This document shows positions 14,006 through 22,701 of a stretch of DNA of 23,776 nt, piece by piece; position 1 is the stretch's first letter; every line of letters starts with the position of its first letter. Where the stretch lies: the NCBI GenBank assembly GCA_016717705.1, contig JADKFD010000046.1, positions 1 through 23,776 of the forward strand. The letters run 5' to 3'. This DNA is from Rhodanobacteraceae bacterium. GTDB lineage: Bacteria > Pseudomonadota > Gammaproteobacteria > Xanthomonadales > SZUA-5. A program made the position numbers and the translations under genes. Under the pieces are notes generated by a model that was given only the letters and a program-made list of their open reading frames with translations, was not told the origin of the DNA and did no database searches.

Positions 14006-14985
14006 TTCGATTGCCGTGCAAAGAAGGCCCAGATCAAGGCCGGCCCGTTGGGTGCCTCGGGGGCGGGTCCCAGCAGGCGGGGGCGGCGCGCCCAGGGCTG
14101 GGGCAGCACATGGCCGGCGCCATGCAAGCTCACCAGCTCCACCTCGGTGCGGCCGTCGGCCGCCTGCCAGAGCGCGTGTTCGACTCGGGCGCCCTGTGCC
14201 GTTTGCGTCACGCTGACCTTGGGGTTGCCGGCAATGCGGTTGCGGTCCGCCAGGTACTGCGCCGATGCGGTGGAGGAGATGACCTGCCCTCCCTTGTAGA
14301 ACAGCCCCAGCAGGTTGATCTCGCCGCCGGCATAGGGCACCAGAGGATCCGCGGTGCCATTGACGATCATGACCGACGGGGTCTGCGCGACCGGATGGCA
14401 CTGGAAGTTTTGCGGCGCCGGCACGTTCGCCAGTGCGGCGGCCACGGCGCGGTAGCGCTCGGGGTGCTCCAGCGCCAGGCGCAGCGCCATCGAGCCACCG
14501 TTTGAAACCCCAGCCGCAAACACGCGCTGGGGATCGACCCCAAGCTCGGTGATTATCTTGTCGACCAGCGCGTCCAGAAAGGCGGCATCGTCGGCGCGCA
14601 CGCCGTTCACTTCGGTATCGCCGATCGAACTGCAGTCGTTCCAGTCAAACCCGAAGGACTTCGGGTAGACCACGGCAAAGCCATGCTGGTCGGCGAGGCG
14701 CTCGAAGCCATAGCCGGTGCCCATGCGAAGGGCCTGCGGGCCCTCGCCCGAGCCGTGCAGCACCAAGACCAGGGGTGCGCCTTTGGGCAGGTCCTTGGGC
14801 ACATAGCTGCGGTAGCTGCGTTCGACACCGTCCACATTCATGGAGGCCTTGCTGAGCGTGCCCGAGAGCTGGGGCAGTTCGGGATCGGGCGTGTAAATCA
14901 AGTAGGCGAGTAGGGCGGCCAGCAGCGCCAGCAGGCCGAGGAAGGCGAGCAGGCCGCGCACAAGGAAGCGCCGAATTCTGTTCAT
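14002..14985 (-). CDS. PHB-depolymerase-like / LpqC-type alpha/beta-hydrolase esterase
   Basis: This 327-residue protein has one N-terminal membrane anchor (about 8-30), so the enzyme is probably exported and tethered. The hydrolase fold shows LVLVLHGSG (72-80, oxyanion hole), the nucleophile motif GVSNGG with Ser161, GTADPLVPY with Asp213 and GAGH with His292. The spacing is that of the Esterase_PHB/LpqC group, with a D-W-N-D-C segment near 114-118. It hydrolyses ester bonds; the natural substrate cannot be told. The open frame continues upstream to 15267, but the ATG at 14985 begins the membrane anchor and the family-like part. It is translationally coupled to the membrane protein downstream and divergent from the LytS/LytTR pair. 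Confidence 0.87.
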   Translation of the reverse strand: MNRIRRFLVRGLLAFLGLLALLAALLAYLIYTPDPELPQLSGTLSKASMNVDGVERSYRSYVPKDLPKGAPLVLVLHGSGEGPQALRMGTGYGFERLADQHGFAVVYPKSFGFDWNDCSSIGDTEVNGVRADDAAFLDALVDKIITELGVDPQRVFAAGVSNGGSMALRLALEHPERYRAVAAALANVPAPQNFQCHPVAQTPSVMIVNGTADPLVPYAGGEINLLGLFYKGGQVISSTASAQYLADRNRIAGNPKVSVTQTAQGARVEHALWQAADGRTEVELVSLHGAGHVLPQPWARRPRLLGPAPEAPNGPALIWAFFARQSK

Positions 14986-15326
14986 GGGGGGTGCTTTCAG
15001 TTCAGGAGTGGCGACATTGTGAATCCTGCCCCGCGCTTGTTTGGGGCCCATCGGATGAACTACGCCAGCGCCGGGACGAGTGACGTCCGGCCACGACCGA
15101 ACGACGCCCATGCCTGTCAAGCCGGCCGTCGGGGTCATTCGTCCGGCTGAGTCGCGGCTCAGAACCTCCGCGCCGTGCGTGGTCCGACAGCGGGCCAGGG
15201 CGCTGCCACGCCGCCACACAATGGCGCCGTCCCTTGGAATTGGTGGCCGCAGTGCCCGGGTTCCCACTCCAAATCCAGCCCATTGTGAGAGCAGCCCAGA
15301 CCCTCGCAGCCGCCTATCCTGTGCCG
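14986..15326. other. Intergenic region between divergent esterase and LytS/LytTR operons
   Basis: These 341 bases contain no gene I can support; open frames crossing it are extensions without family resemblance. It should contain promoters for both directions and possibly a LytTR-type direct-repeat binding site. I found no convincing core promoter or repeat pair. Confidence 0.4.
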
Positions 15327-16415
15327 ATGAACTCCAGCCCCTACGCCCAACTCAACGCGCTTGCCGCGCCCTCCGATTGGCGCGCCCTGTTCGGTTGGCC
15401 GCGCGTGCGCACCGTCGCCATCGTCTGCGCGCTGTTCACCCTGCTGTTCAGCTTTGGCTGGGATGCACAGCTGTGGCAGCTGGTGGCGCGGGTGTACGGC
15501 GTGGGCCTGGCGCTGCTGCTGGTCTTCGGCCTGTTCGAGCAATGGCCGCGCCGCTTGCCCACGTGGATGGCGCGCTGGGCCCTGCAGGTGGCAGCCGTGG
15601 GGGCGACGGTTCCGCTGGCCTTTTTTGTGGCCTTCCTGTTGTCCACCGCGGCCGGCGCGCCGCCGTTCTGGAAGACTGCCCGCCTGGAAGGTTTCATGAC
15701 TTTCACCTTTCTGGGCATGTTGGTGGCGCCCTGGACGGCGCTGGCAGCCCTGCTGCGCCATCGAGAGGCCAAAGTGGAAAAGCAAGCGATCGACTTTGCG
15801 CTGGAGCGCAGCGAGATGGCCCGCCAGGCGCTCGACGCCCGCATGCGGCTGCTCACGGCGCAGGCCCAGCCGCACTTCCTGTTCAACACACTGGCCAACG
15901 TGCAGGCTCTGGTGGAGGCAGGCTCGCCGCGCGCGCCCAAGCTGCTGGAAAGCCTGACCAGTTACCTGCGCGCTGCCGTACCGCGCCTCGATGGGGCGGC
16001 CAACACCCTGGGTCAGGAGCTGGAGCTGGTGCGCGCCTACCTGGAACTGATGCAAATGCGCATGCCCGACCGGCTGGCCTTTGCGCTGCACGTCGACGCC
16101 GGCGTTCAGCTGTTGAGCTGCCCGCCGATGACCCTGCTGACCCTGGTCGAAAACGCCGTTCAGCATGGCATTGACCCCAGCGAAGAAGGCGGCCGCATCG
16201 ATGTGCGGGCGGAACGGTTGGAGGACGGGCGTTGCCGCCTCAGCGTGGTCGATACCGGCGTGGGGCTGCAAGCCAGTGGCAGTGGCCTGGGCACCGGCTT
16301 GGTGGCGCTGCGCGAACGCCTGCTGTGGGCCTATGGCGGCAGTGCAACGCTGGAATTGAGCGAGGTCACGCCGCACGGCGTGAATGCGACGATCGAGTTT
16401 TCCGAGGCCACATGA
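15327..16415 (+). CDS. LytS/YehU-type sensor histidine kinase
   Basis: This 362-residue protein has four hydrophobic segments in residues 29-143 and a coiled-coil helix at about 145-175. The His_kinase (PF06580) domain has the phospho-acceptor H183 in QAQPHFLFNTLANVQALV. The HATPase part has the N box LVENAVQHG (N276), DTGVGL (309-314) and GLGTGL (320-325). All key residues are present. It is an inner-membrane sensor with no large extracellular domain, so the stimulus may be membrane-related. The ATG at 15327 has a poor ribosome binding site; the in-frame ATG at 15234 is less likely because the preceding residues do not fit. The stop overlaps the response regulator start as ATGA. Confidence 0.92.
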   Translation: MNSSPYAQLNALAAPSDWRALFGWPRVRTVAIVCALFTLLFSFGWDAQLWQLVARVYGVGLALLLVFGLFEQWPRRLPTWMARWALQVAAVGATVPLAFFVAFLLSTAAGAPPFWKTARLEGFMTFTFLGMLVAPWTALAALLRHREAKVEKQAIDFALERSEMARQALDARMRLLTAQAQPHFLFNTLANVQALVEAGSPRAPKLLESLTSYLRAAVPRLDGAANTLGQELELVRAYLELMQMRMPDRLAFALHVDAGVQLLSCPPMTLLTLVENAVQHGIDPSEEGGRIDVRAERLEDGRCRLSVVDTGVGLQASGSGLGTGLVALRERLLWAYGGSATLELSEVTPHGVNATIEFSEAT

Positions 16416-17182
16416 ACCCCACTGCCCTGATCGCCGACGATGAGCCGCTGCTGCGCGAGATCCTTGAAGCGCGCCTGGCCGCCGCCTGGCCGGAGTTGCA
16501 GATCGTGGCGCAGGCGCGCAATGGCCGCCAGGCCATTCAACTGTTCGACCAGCATCAGCCCGCCATCTGCTTTCTGGACGTGCACATGCCGGGCTTGAGC
16601 GGCGTGGATGTGGCGCGGCATGTGGGCAAGCGCGCGCACCTGGTGTTCGTGACCGCGTTTGACCAATACGCGCTCGACGCCTTTGAGCACGGCGTGCTGG
16701 ACTACCTGGTCAAGCCGGTCACGGCGGCGCGCCTGGCTGAGACGGTGGAGCGTCTGAAGGCGCGCTTGCGGCAGGCACAACCGGCCTCGCATGGCGAGGC
16801 GCTGCTGGCGCAACTGGCGGCGCGGCTCAAGCTCGACCAGCCCGAGCCGCTGCGCTGGGTGCGCGCCACCGTGGGCCAGTCCCTGCGTCTGATCCCGATC
16901 GACGACATCGACTACCTCAAGAGCGACACCAAGTACACTCTGGTGGCCTACCGCGACGAAGGCCAACCGGCCGAGGCGCTGATTCGCACGCCGCTCAAGG
17001 ACCTGCTGACGCAACTGGACCCCGCGCACTTCGCCCAGGTGCACCGCTCGGTGGTGGTGAACCTGCGCTCGATCCGACGCTTCACACGCACGGAAAACGA
17101 GACCGGTGACATCGAACTGAAGCGCCGCACGGAACGGCTGCCGGTGAGCCGCAGCTACTTGCACCTGTTCAAGGAGATGTAC
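16412..17182 (+). CDS. LytTR-family response regulator, 3' end lost in a poly-G tract
   Basis: 257 codons are readable. The receiver domain (about 3-118) has D9/D10, phospho-acceptor D56 in FLDVHMPG, T81 and K101 in the LVKPV motif. The LytTR DNA-binding domain (about 145-255) contains SLRLIPIDDIDYLKSDTKYTLV, HFAQVHRSVVVNL and the typical ending RLPVSRSYLHLFKEM. Relatives usually stop within a few residues of this LHLF-x-x-M motif, so the protein is essentially complete. Its stop codon is hidden because the sequence turns into G's at 17183. The frame then runs through meaningless glycine codons to 17434. It is the output partner of the kinase at 15327-16415. Confidence 0.9.
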
Positions 17183-17317
<135 letters not shown>

Positions 17318-17327
17318 CGGATTCCCG

Positions 17328-17365
17328 GGTGGAACCCGCACACGCTTCATCGTGCGGATTCCACC
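17328..17365. repeat. Strong hairpin directly after the poly-G tract
   Basis: GGTGGAACCCGCAC (17328-17341) pairs with GTGCGGATTCCACC (17352-17365) in 13 of 14 positions around a 10-base loop ACGCTTCATC. The same loop sequence recurs in a weaker hairpin (GCGGA/TCCGC) at 17412-17430. There is no U-run, so a terminator is uncertain; a REP-like intergenic repeat is as likely. The hairpin may have contributed to the sequencing failure next to it. Confidence 0.6.
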
Positions 17366-17475
17366 GGCACGCAGACGGCACGGCTGACGTTGGTGTGTCC
17401 TGAGCGGGGCGGCGGAGACGCTTCATCCGCGTAGCGAATCCGCGCAGGGAGGGTCGCGGCGACACCAAGGTCTGT

Positions 17476-17495
17476 GGCGCGCGGGTTCCGCCCTG
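17476..17495. repeat. Dispersed intergenic repeat, copy A
   Basis: A 20-base segment (GGCGCGCGGGTTCC then GCCCTG) matches 22521-22540 in 19 of 20 positions, with looser similarity on both sides. Both copies lie outside recognised genes, suggesting a lineage-specific intergenic repeat. Confidence 0.45.
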
Positions 17496-17497
17496 CG

Positions 17498-17950
17498 TCA
17501 GATTTTTCTGACATTTCGTTGCGGGGGATGCTGACGGGCGCGGGTGGGGTGGGCATGCCGGCGCCTCGAGTGGGCGGGGTGGATACGCAGAGAATGCAGG
17601 GATGATCGAGACCCGGGATCCCGGAGAACTGCTCGCGTTCTCGGACGCGCGCGCGCCGTGCCGCGCGTGAGCCGGACACGCGCGATCGCACGCGCCTCGT
17701 CGACGCGCCCGACGCGCCGCACGAGCAGCGCCCACGGGATCGCCAGCAGTCCGACGACTGCCCAGGCGAGCGCGATGAAAAGCGCATCCGGGCCCTCGAG
17801 CCCGAGCGTCCAGCGCGCGTCGAGGCCCGCGACGCCGATCGCGCGCGGTTGCAGCGCCACCGCACCCAGCGGCAACAAGGTGACGAAGGCGAAGAGCAGG
17901 GTGTGCCAGAAACAGAAGACCAGCAGCGTTCCGGTCGCCGACCAGATCAT
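17498..17950 (-). CDS. Small hypothetical membrane protein
   Basis: From the ATG at 17950 the frame encodes 150 residues, of which about the first 80 look genuine. They hold two hydrophobic helices (TLLVFCFWHTLLFAFVTLLPL and ALFIALAWAVVGLLAIPWALLV), ending in basic residues RRVGRVDEARAI. After about residue 90 the sequence becomes Arg/Ser/His-rich and looks like read-through of non-coding sequence, so the true end may have been lost by a frameshift. There is no good ribosome binding site, and an upstream GTG or the ATG at 18037 is possible. I do not recognise the family. An inner-membrane location is likely. Confidence 0.45.
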   Translation of the reverse strand: MIWSATGTLLVFCFWHTLLFAFVTLLPLGAVALQPRAIGVAGLDARWTLGLEGPDALFIALAWAVVGLLAIPWALLVRRVGRVDEARAIARVRLTRGTARARPRTRAVLRDPGSRSSLHSLRIHPAHSRRRHAHPTRARQHPPQRNVRKI

Positions 17951-18075
17951 CCGGTGAGTTACGCGCCAAGAGGTCGCCACGGGCCCGAGAATAACGCAAT
18001 CCCGCCACCCCGCCGCGACCGTCGGCCTGATGCGCACGCCGTCACGCTACCGCTACGCCTCGAACCGCGCACCGA

Positions 18076-20319
18076 TCAGCCCGCGGCGGTGCCTTCCGCC
18101 CATGTCCTCTGGTTCGTGCCTGGTTCGCTCGATGTCTGGCGCTGCAGATGGCCAGCAGACGCCAGTTCCGCCGTTCCTGTTTCCACGCTCGGCGGTTCAT
18201 CAGGCGCAGTGCCCGCGGCATAGCCGACCCAGCGCTTCCTGCCGCCGGTCTTGGCCTGGTAGAGCGCATCGTCGGCGATGCGCAGGCTGAGGTGCCAGTC
18301 GGTGTCCAGCGCGGGCCACAGCGGATGCGGACACCAGCCCATCGAGACCGTCAGCAGCAGGGTCTGCCCCGCGTGTACGAGCGGACTGGCCTCCAGCGCT
18401 TGCTGGAGGGCCTCGCAGCGCGCCGCGGCGACCTCGGCCGAGCGCGCGGGTACCAGCCAAAGGAATTCTTCGCCGCCCCAGCGCACCACCACGTCGCCTT
18501 CGCCCTGGCAGCTGAGCAGCAGGCTGGCCAGGTGGACCAGTGCGCGGTCGCCCGCCAGATGGCCGAGCCGGTCGTTGATGCGCTTGAAGTGGTCGATATC
18601 GACCATGATCAGGAACAAGGGCTCGGCAGCCGGATTTGGCGCCTCGGTGCGCTGCTCCATCAGCTGCTGCAGGTAGCGCCGATTCGATAGCCCGGTCAGC
18701 GCGTCGCGCAGACTCTGCAGGCGGATGGTTTCGTTGAGCTGCTCGAGGTTCGCGCGCTGCACTTCGATCTCGCGGTTCTTCAGCTCCAGCAGCGCATTGG
18801 CGCGCGCCTTGAAGCGAACCTGGCGGACCAGCAGCAGCGCCAACAGGCCGAGTGCCAGCAGGCCAAGCGCCATGGCGATACCCAGTGTGCGCTGGCGGGC
18901 TTGCGTCGTCCTGGACTCGCCCAACGCGGATTCCTGGAGCAGGCGGTCGCGCTCGGAGCTGGCCAGTTTCTGCTCGGTGCGCGCCAGCTCGATGGTCGCT
19001 TCGAGCTTGGCGATGCGCTCGTTCGACTCGACCGAAACGCTCTCGTCGCTGAGTGCCTTGAACTCGCGCATCATCGCCAGCGCTTCGGCATGGCGTCCCA
19101 GGGCCTCCAGATTGTCGATCATGCGCGGATACATCTGCAGGCGGCGCGGCCGGATGTCGGTCTTCAGGTAGCCCTCGCGCGCGCGCCGGAAGTACTCCGC
19201 GGCGCGTTCGGGCTGGTCGAGCTGGGTCAGGGTCTCGCCGATGTTGGACAGCGCGACGGGAATGCCGGCGGCATCGCCGACCGACTGGTAGAAGCGCAGT
19301 GCCTCCTCGTGCGTGGCCAGCGCCTCCTCGATGCGCCCGGCTTCGCGCAGCATCGCCCCATAGTTCGACAGCTGGTTGCCGCGCGGCAGGTCGTGCTCAC
19401 GGGCGATCGCCAGCGCCTCGTCGAATTGCTGCGTGGCGAGGTCCATTTCGCCCAGGCCGTTGTAGGCCACGCCGAGATTGGTGCGGATGTTCATGCGCCG
19501 CTGCGCCGGTGCGTCTTCGGCCTCGGCGGCGCGTCGGGCGCGTTCTAGGGTCTCGATGGCGCGCCGCCACTCCTTGCGCTGGATCAGGGCGGCTGACAGA
19601 TTGGCCAGGAACATCGAGTTCGGTTCCTGGCCGATGTCGAGCAAGGCCTGTTCGGCAGCGGCGAAGCTCTCGATGGCATCGGCCAGCTTGCCCTGCTGCA
19701 ACAGGGCGATCGCCAGGTTTTCCAGTAGCGCCTGGCGCTCGCTCGTCACCGCCTTGCCGTTGCGTTGCAGACCTTCGCGGCAGGCAGCTTCGGCCTGCGC
19801 CGGCTGGCCTTGCACGAAGAAAGTGCCGGCACGGGCGACCCAGAGCTTGGCGGCCACGGCGGCCGGCAGGTCCTGAAGTTGCAAGGCTTCGAACTCGGCC
19901 GACAGCGTGGCGATGGCGGCGGCATCGCGCAGGCGGTTGGCCGAGGTCATGCGCAGGCTCAGAGCGAGTGCGCGCATTTCGGCGCTGACCTGGCCCAGGC
20001 TGCCGAGCGCGGCGCCGATGTCCAGCACCTGCTGATGCTGTCCGAGCAGGTGGCGGGCGCGCAGCAGGCCGAGGCCAGCCGCACCGCGTGCAGGCGAGGA
20101 AGGATCGTCCCACAGCGGCTGCAGCAGGGCGATCGCGGATTCGGGTTGATCCGGCAGCAGCGCCTCTGCCTGTTTCAGTCGTTCGTCAGCGTTCGCGGGC
20201 GCTTGCGACGCCGAAGCCGGGGCAGCCGACGGGCCGTTGCCGGCCGTCGCCGCGAGCGCCCATGACGGCGGACCCAGCGCCGCCAGCAGCAGCGCGATGG
20301 CGCGCAAGGTACGCCGCAT
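18076..20319 (-). CDS. Diguanylate cyclase with periplasmic TPR sensor region
   Basis: From the ATG at 20319 the protein has 747 residues. A signal sequence (TLRAIALLLAALGPPSWALA) is followed by about 430 residues of TPR repeats (for example GVAYNGLGEMDLATQQFDEALAIARE and SNIGETLTQLDQPERAAEYFRRARE). A transmembrane helix lies at about 478-497, then a coiled coil, then the GGDEF domain from about 535. The domain carries DALTGLSNRRYL (539-550), the metal-binding MVDIDHFKRIND segment and the active-site loop GGEEF at 615-619. The catalytic motif is intact, so it should make c-di-GMP in the cytoplasm in response to a periplasmic signal. The usual RxxD inhibitory site upstream reads GEGD, so feedback inhibition through it is not expected. 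An ATG at 20415 would precede the signal sequence and is less likely. Confidence 0.93.
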   Translation of the reverse strand: MRRTLRAIALLLAALGPPSWALAATAGNGPSAAPASASQAPANADERLKQAEALLPDQPESAIALLQPLWDDPSSPARGAAGLGLLRARHLLGQHQQVLDIGAALGSLGQVSAEMRALALSLRMTSANRLRDAAAIATLSAEFEALQLQDLPAAVAAKLWVARAGTFFVQGQPAQAEAACREGLQRNGKAVTSERQALLENLAIALLQQGKLADAIESFAAAEQALLDIGQEPNSMFLANLSAALIQRKEWRRAIETLERARRAAEAEDAPAQRRMNIRTNLGVAYNGLGEMDLATQQFDEALAIAREHDLPRGNQLSNYGAMLREAGRIEEALATHEEALRFYQSVGDAAGIPVALSNIGETLTQLDQPERAAEYFRRAREGYLKTDIRPRRLQMYPRMIDNLEALGRHAEALAMMREFKALSDESVSVESNERIAKLEATIELARTEQKLASSERDRLLQESALGESRTTQARQRTLGIAMALGLLALGLLALLLVRQVRFKARANALLELKNREIEVQRANLEQLNETIRLQSLRDALTGLSNRRYLQQLMEQRTEAPNPAAEPLFLIMVDIDHFKRINDRLGHLAGDRALVHLASLLLSCQGEGDVVVRWGGEEFLWLVPARSAEVAAARCEALQQALEASPLVHAGQTLLLTVSMGWCPHPLWPALDTDWHLSLRIADDALYQAKTGGRKRWVGYAAGTAPDEPPSVETGTAELASAGHLQRQTSSEPGTNQRTWAEGTAAG

Positions 20320-20582
20320 CGCGCTCGTCTGCCCTGGTCGCTCAGCCCCGTGCCCCGGCTGCGACGGCGGTGGGGCGGAAGTCCGGATTCGGGCGACTTG
20401 GACGATGGCTGGCATGGCGCGGGATCATGGACCTTGTCGTGGTGCCAAGGTCAAGTGGCAACACGTCCCTATCCGCGCAAGACGGGTGCGACAGCAGGTG
20501 GTCGAGGCTCTGTCGGCCTGACCTGTCGACAAGCTCGATGGTTGTTCAGCGTGCCACGGTCCGGACGTCCCTTGGGCGGGAT

Positions 20583-21434
20583 TTACTCTGCCGCGCCGGC
20601 CGACGTCGGCAACGTGGGGATCTGCAGATCGCCGTCAGCAATCGCTTGGCAGACGACATCGGGCAGCAGACGGACGATCGGCACGCTCCCGGTGAGCCCG
20701 AATGCGCTGAGGTTGAAGGTCAGGGTTGCTCTGCCGCAGTCGATGAATTCGACACTCAGGTTGCCAACCGGCGTGGTGGTCACCGGAATGGGATTGTTGA
20801 ACTGGCCAAACCGGCTCTGGTAGACGGTCAGATCGGCCCGGTTGCCCAAATACCGACCCTGCGCGGTGAACCAGCGCTGCTCGGCGCCTGCAAGCGTGCC
20901 GCCACTGCCGCCAGCGGCCGTGTCGTAGACGAACCAGGCTACGGCCAGTGTTTGCGTGACTGGGTCGATGTCGAAGAAATAGCCTTGCCCGGACGTCGCC
21001 GGATTACGGACCAGCGCCGACCATGCCGTAGTTGATGGTGACCGTGCGCTGGCCGCGGACGGTGCGTACGGTCCACTCCAGCATGCGCTTCGAAGAGCGT
21101 AACCCCAGCTGGCTTCAACGTTGAAGATGTCGGCGCCGCCAACGCCAAATCCATGACCGCCACCCGGTACCGGATGGAACTCATGGGCCAGCCGCTGACT
21201 CTGGGCCCGCGCGACGAGCAATTCCGAGGCGGAGAAGGGCACCGTCGGGTCGTTGCTGCCGTGGATGATGAAAAGCGGCGGCTCGCCGGATTCCAGATGA
21301 TTGGCCGCCGCGACGGGATCATTTGCCGGGATCAGACTGGCGCCCCAGAGATCAACCACCAAGCTGAATGGATTCGCGGCGATGCCGTAGTCATCCTGGG
21401 TCCCGAATCCTTGCCCTCGAATCCTTGCCGTGGG
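20583..21434 (-). pseudogene. Truncated secreted carboxylesterase with C-terminal beta domain
   Basis: Two recognisable parts remain. The first is the last third of an alpha/beta-hydrolase esterase: DLWGASLIPAND, PPLFIIHGSNDPTVPFSASELL (the acid residue region) and VPGGGHGFG (the catalytic His). The second is a beta-rich domain common at the C-terminus of secreted Xanthomonadales proteins: NPATSGQGYFFDIDP, AWFVYD, QRWFTAQGRYLGNRADLTVYQSRFG, VGNLSVEFIDCGRATLTFNLSAFGLTG. Between them about 40 residues (SWGYALRSACWSG...) fit neither, suggesting frameshifts. The N-terminal half with the nucleophile Ser is missing. In the homologous frame a TAG stops the sequence at 21435-21437, and esterase-like residues may continue in another frame (RGYASQAGNIAHG). 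The TTG at 21362 is only the first formal start. Confidence 0.65.
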
Positions 21435-21598
21435 CTATGTTGCCTGCCTGCGAGGCATAGCCACGCAGTCGTCGCATGGCAATCCGCGACGGTCGTCCTT
21501 GTACGGCGATTGTGCAGACCATTGTGAAGGATCCCGAACAGGGCAAGGATGGCGGCCATCAGGGTGGCTGCGCCGATCACCAATGATCAGGAATCAGT

Positions 21599-22420
21599 AT
21601 GGCAATAAAGTATTACGTGGTATGGAAGGGCAGGAATCCCGGCATTTATTCCGACTGGGAACGCTGCAAGAGTCAGGTCGACGGATTTCCCGGCGCGCGT
21701 TTCAAATCATTCACCAGTCGGGCTGAAGCGGAATCCGCGTTGAAAGGCGTGGGTACCAGCTCAGCGATGCCCTTGGGCGGGAAGGTTGGCCTGACTCAGC
21801 CAGCTGCAACGGGGCCGGGATCGACTTCCAGTGCGGGCACTGCAAAGAAAACAGCCGGTCCATCGTCAAAATCACCGAGAACCTGGGCCGCAGCAGAAGT
21901 CACGGCCGCAGCGATCGAGGTCAAGATATTCACGGATGGTGGTTGCGAGCCCAATCCCGGGAAGTCCGGCTCCGGCCTGGCGCTTTATCGCAACAACGCG
22001 CTCTCGGAGCTCTGGTATGGACTGCACAGCCCGCATGGAACCAATAATACGGCAGAACTTAATGCCTTCCACCGGGGTTTGATCATCGCCAAGGCCGAAG
22101 CAGACCAGCTGAAGACCGTCGGAATTTTCTGCGATTCCAAGTATGCGATTCAATGCATCACTCAGTGGGCCGAGGGCTGGAAAAAGAAGGGATGGAAGAA
22201 GCCAGGTGGCGAGATCAAGAATCTGGAGCTTATCCAGGAAATATTTTCCCTGCATCAGACTTTGCACGACCGGGTGCAGGTCATGCACGTCAACGGGCAT
22301 GTCGGAGTGGAAGGCAATGAACTGGCCGATCGCATGTCGGTGCTGGCAATAAGAAACCGCACGACCGACTTCATCCGCTATGACCGGGCTCTGGACCCGA
22401 GCGAAATACTGGCTCTGTGA
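21599..22420 (+). CDS. rnhA: Ribonuclease H1 with N-terminal hybrid-binding (viroplasmin-like) domain
   Basis: This 273-residue protein begins with an RNA/DNA-hybrid-binding domain (3-50: YYVVWKGRNPGIYSDWERC...FKSFTSRAEAESAL). A Ser/Gly/Ala linker (51-105) leads to the RNase H fold. The catalytic residues are D113 in FTDGGCEPNPG, E153 in NNTAELNA, D179 in FCDSKYAI and D244 in EGNELAD, with H234 in the flexible HVNGHVGVEGN loop. It degrades the RNA strand of RNA-DNA hybrids. The ATG has an AGGA six bases upstream. Base composition is visibly less GC-rich than its neighbours, and it stands alone between two broken genes, which suggests horizontal acquisition. Most gammaproteobacteria carry the short RnhA form, so this may be an extra copy. 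Confidence 0.92.
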   Translation: MAIKYYVVWKGRNPGIYSDWERCKSQVDGFPGARFKSFTSRAEAESALKGVGTSSAMPLGGKVGLTQPAATGPGSTSSAGTAKKTAGPSSKSPRTWAAAEVTAAAIEVKIFTDGGCEPNPGKSGSGLALYRNNALSELWYGLHSPHGTNNTAELNAFHRGLIIAKAEADQLKTVGIFCDSKYAIQCITQWAEGWKKKGWKKPGGEIKNLELIQEIFSLHQTLHDRVQVMHVNGHVGVEGNELADRMSVLAIRNRTTDFIRYDRALDPSEILAL

Positions 22421-22520
22421 AACTCCTTGACGGGGATGCGCTGAACAGGCTCTGCGGGCCGCAATCCTTCAGGGCGCGGCGGAAACCGCGCGGACAGGCC
22501 TTGGTGCTGCCGTGGTCTTC

Positions 22521-22540
22521 GGCGCGCGGGTTCCTCCCTG
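22521..22540. repeat. Dispersed intergenic repeat, copy B
   Basis: Differs from 17476-17495 at a single position (T for G). It lies in the 281-base gene-free stretch between RNase H and the broken hydrolase, which also holds tandem AATCCGCGC units at about 22613-22630. Confidence 0.45.
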
Positions 22541-22553
22541 TCGCGTGAATTCT

Positions 22554-22610
22554 GGACACCCATTTGGGGCCCGCCGGCACCTGTCAGGGCCACCGATTTT
22601 CTGGGTGTCC
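22554..22610. repeat. Inverted repeat upstream of the broken hydrolase
   Basis: GGACACCCA (22554-22562) and TGGGTGTCC (22602-22610) are perfect inverse copies separated by 39 bases. There is no U-run and no gene within it. It could be a hairpin of the surrounding intergenic repeat or a protein binding site. Confidence 0.4.
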
Positions 22611-22701
22611 CGAATCCGCGCGAATCCGCGCAGTGTCCTCGCGGTCCGGGTTCGTGGCAGGCTATGGCTCCCGTGTCGCGACACGCTCCGGGCCTGGCCC
22701 G

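Noticed and set aside
15159..16376. Minus-strand open frame of 405 codons opposite the LytS kinase
   Set aside because: Antisense of conserved kinase motifs (PHFLFN, N box, DTGVGL); no independent features.
20426..20450. TTGACC ... CATGAT on the minus strand upstream of the GGDEF gene as a promoter
   Set aside because: The spacing is 19 bases and the -10 match is poor; not distinguishable from chance.
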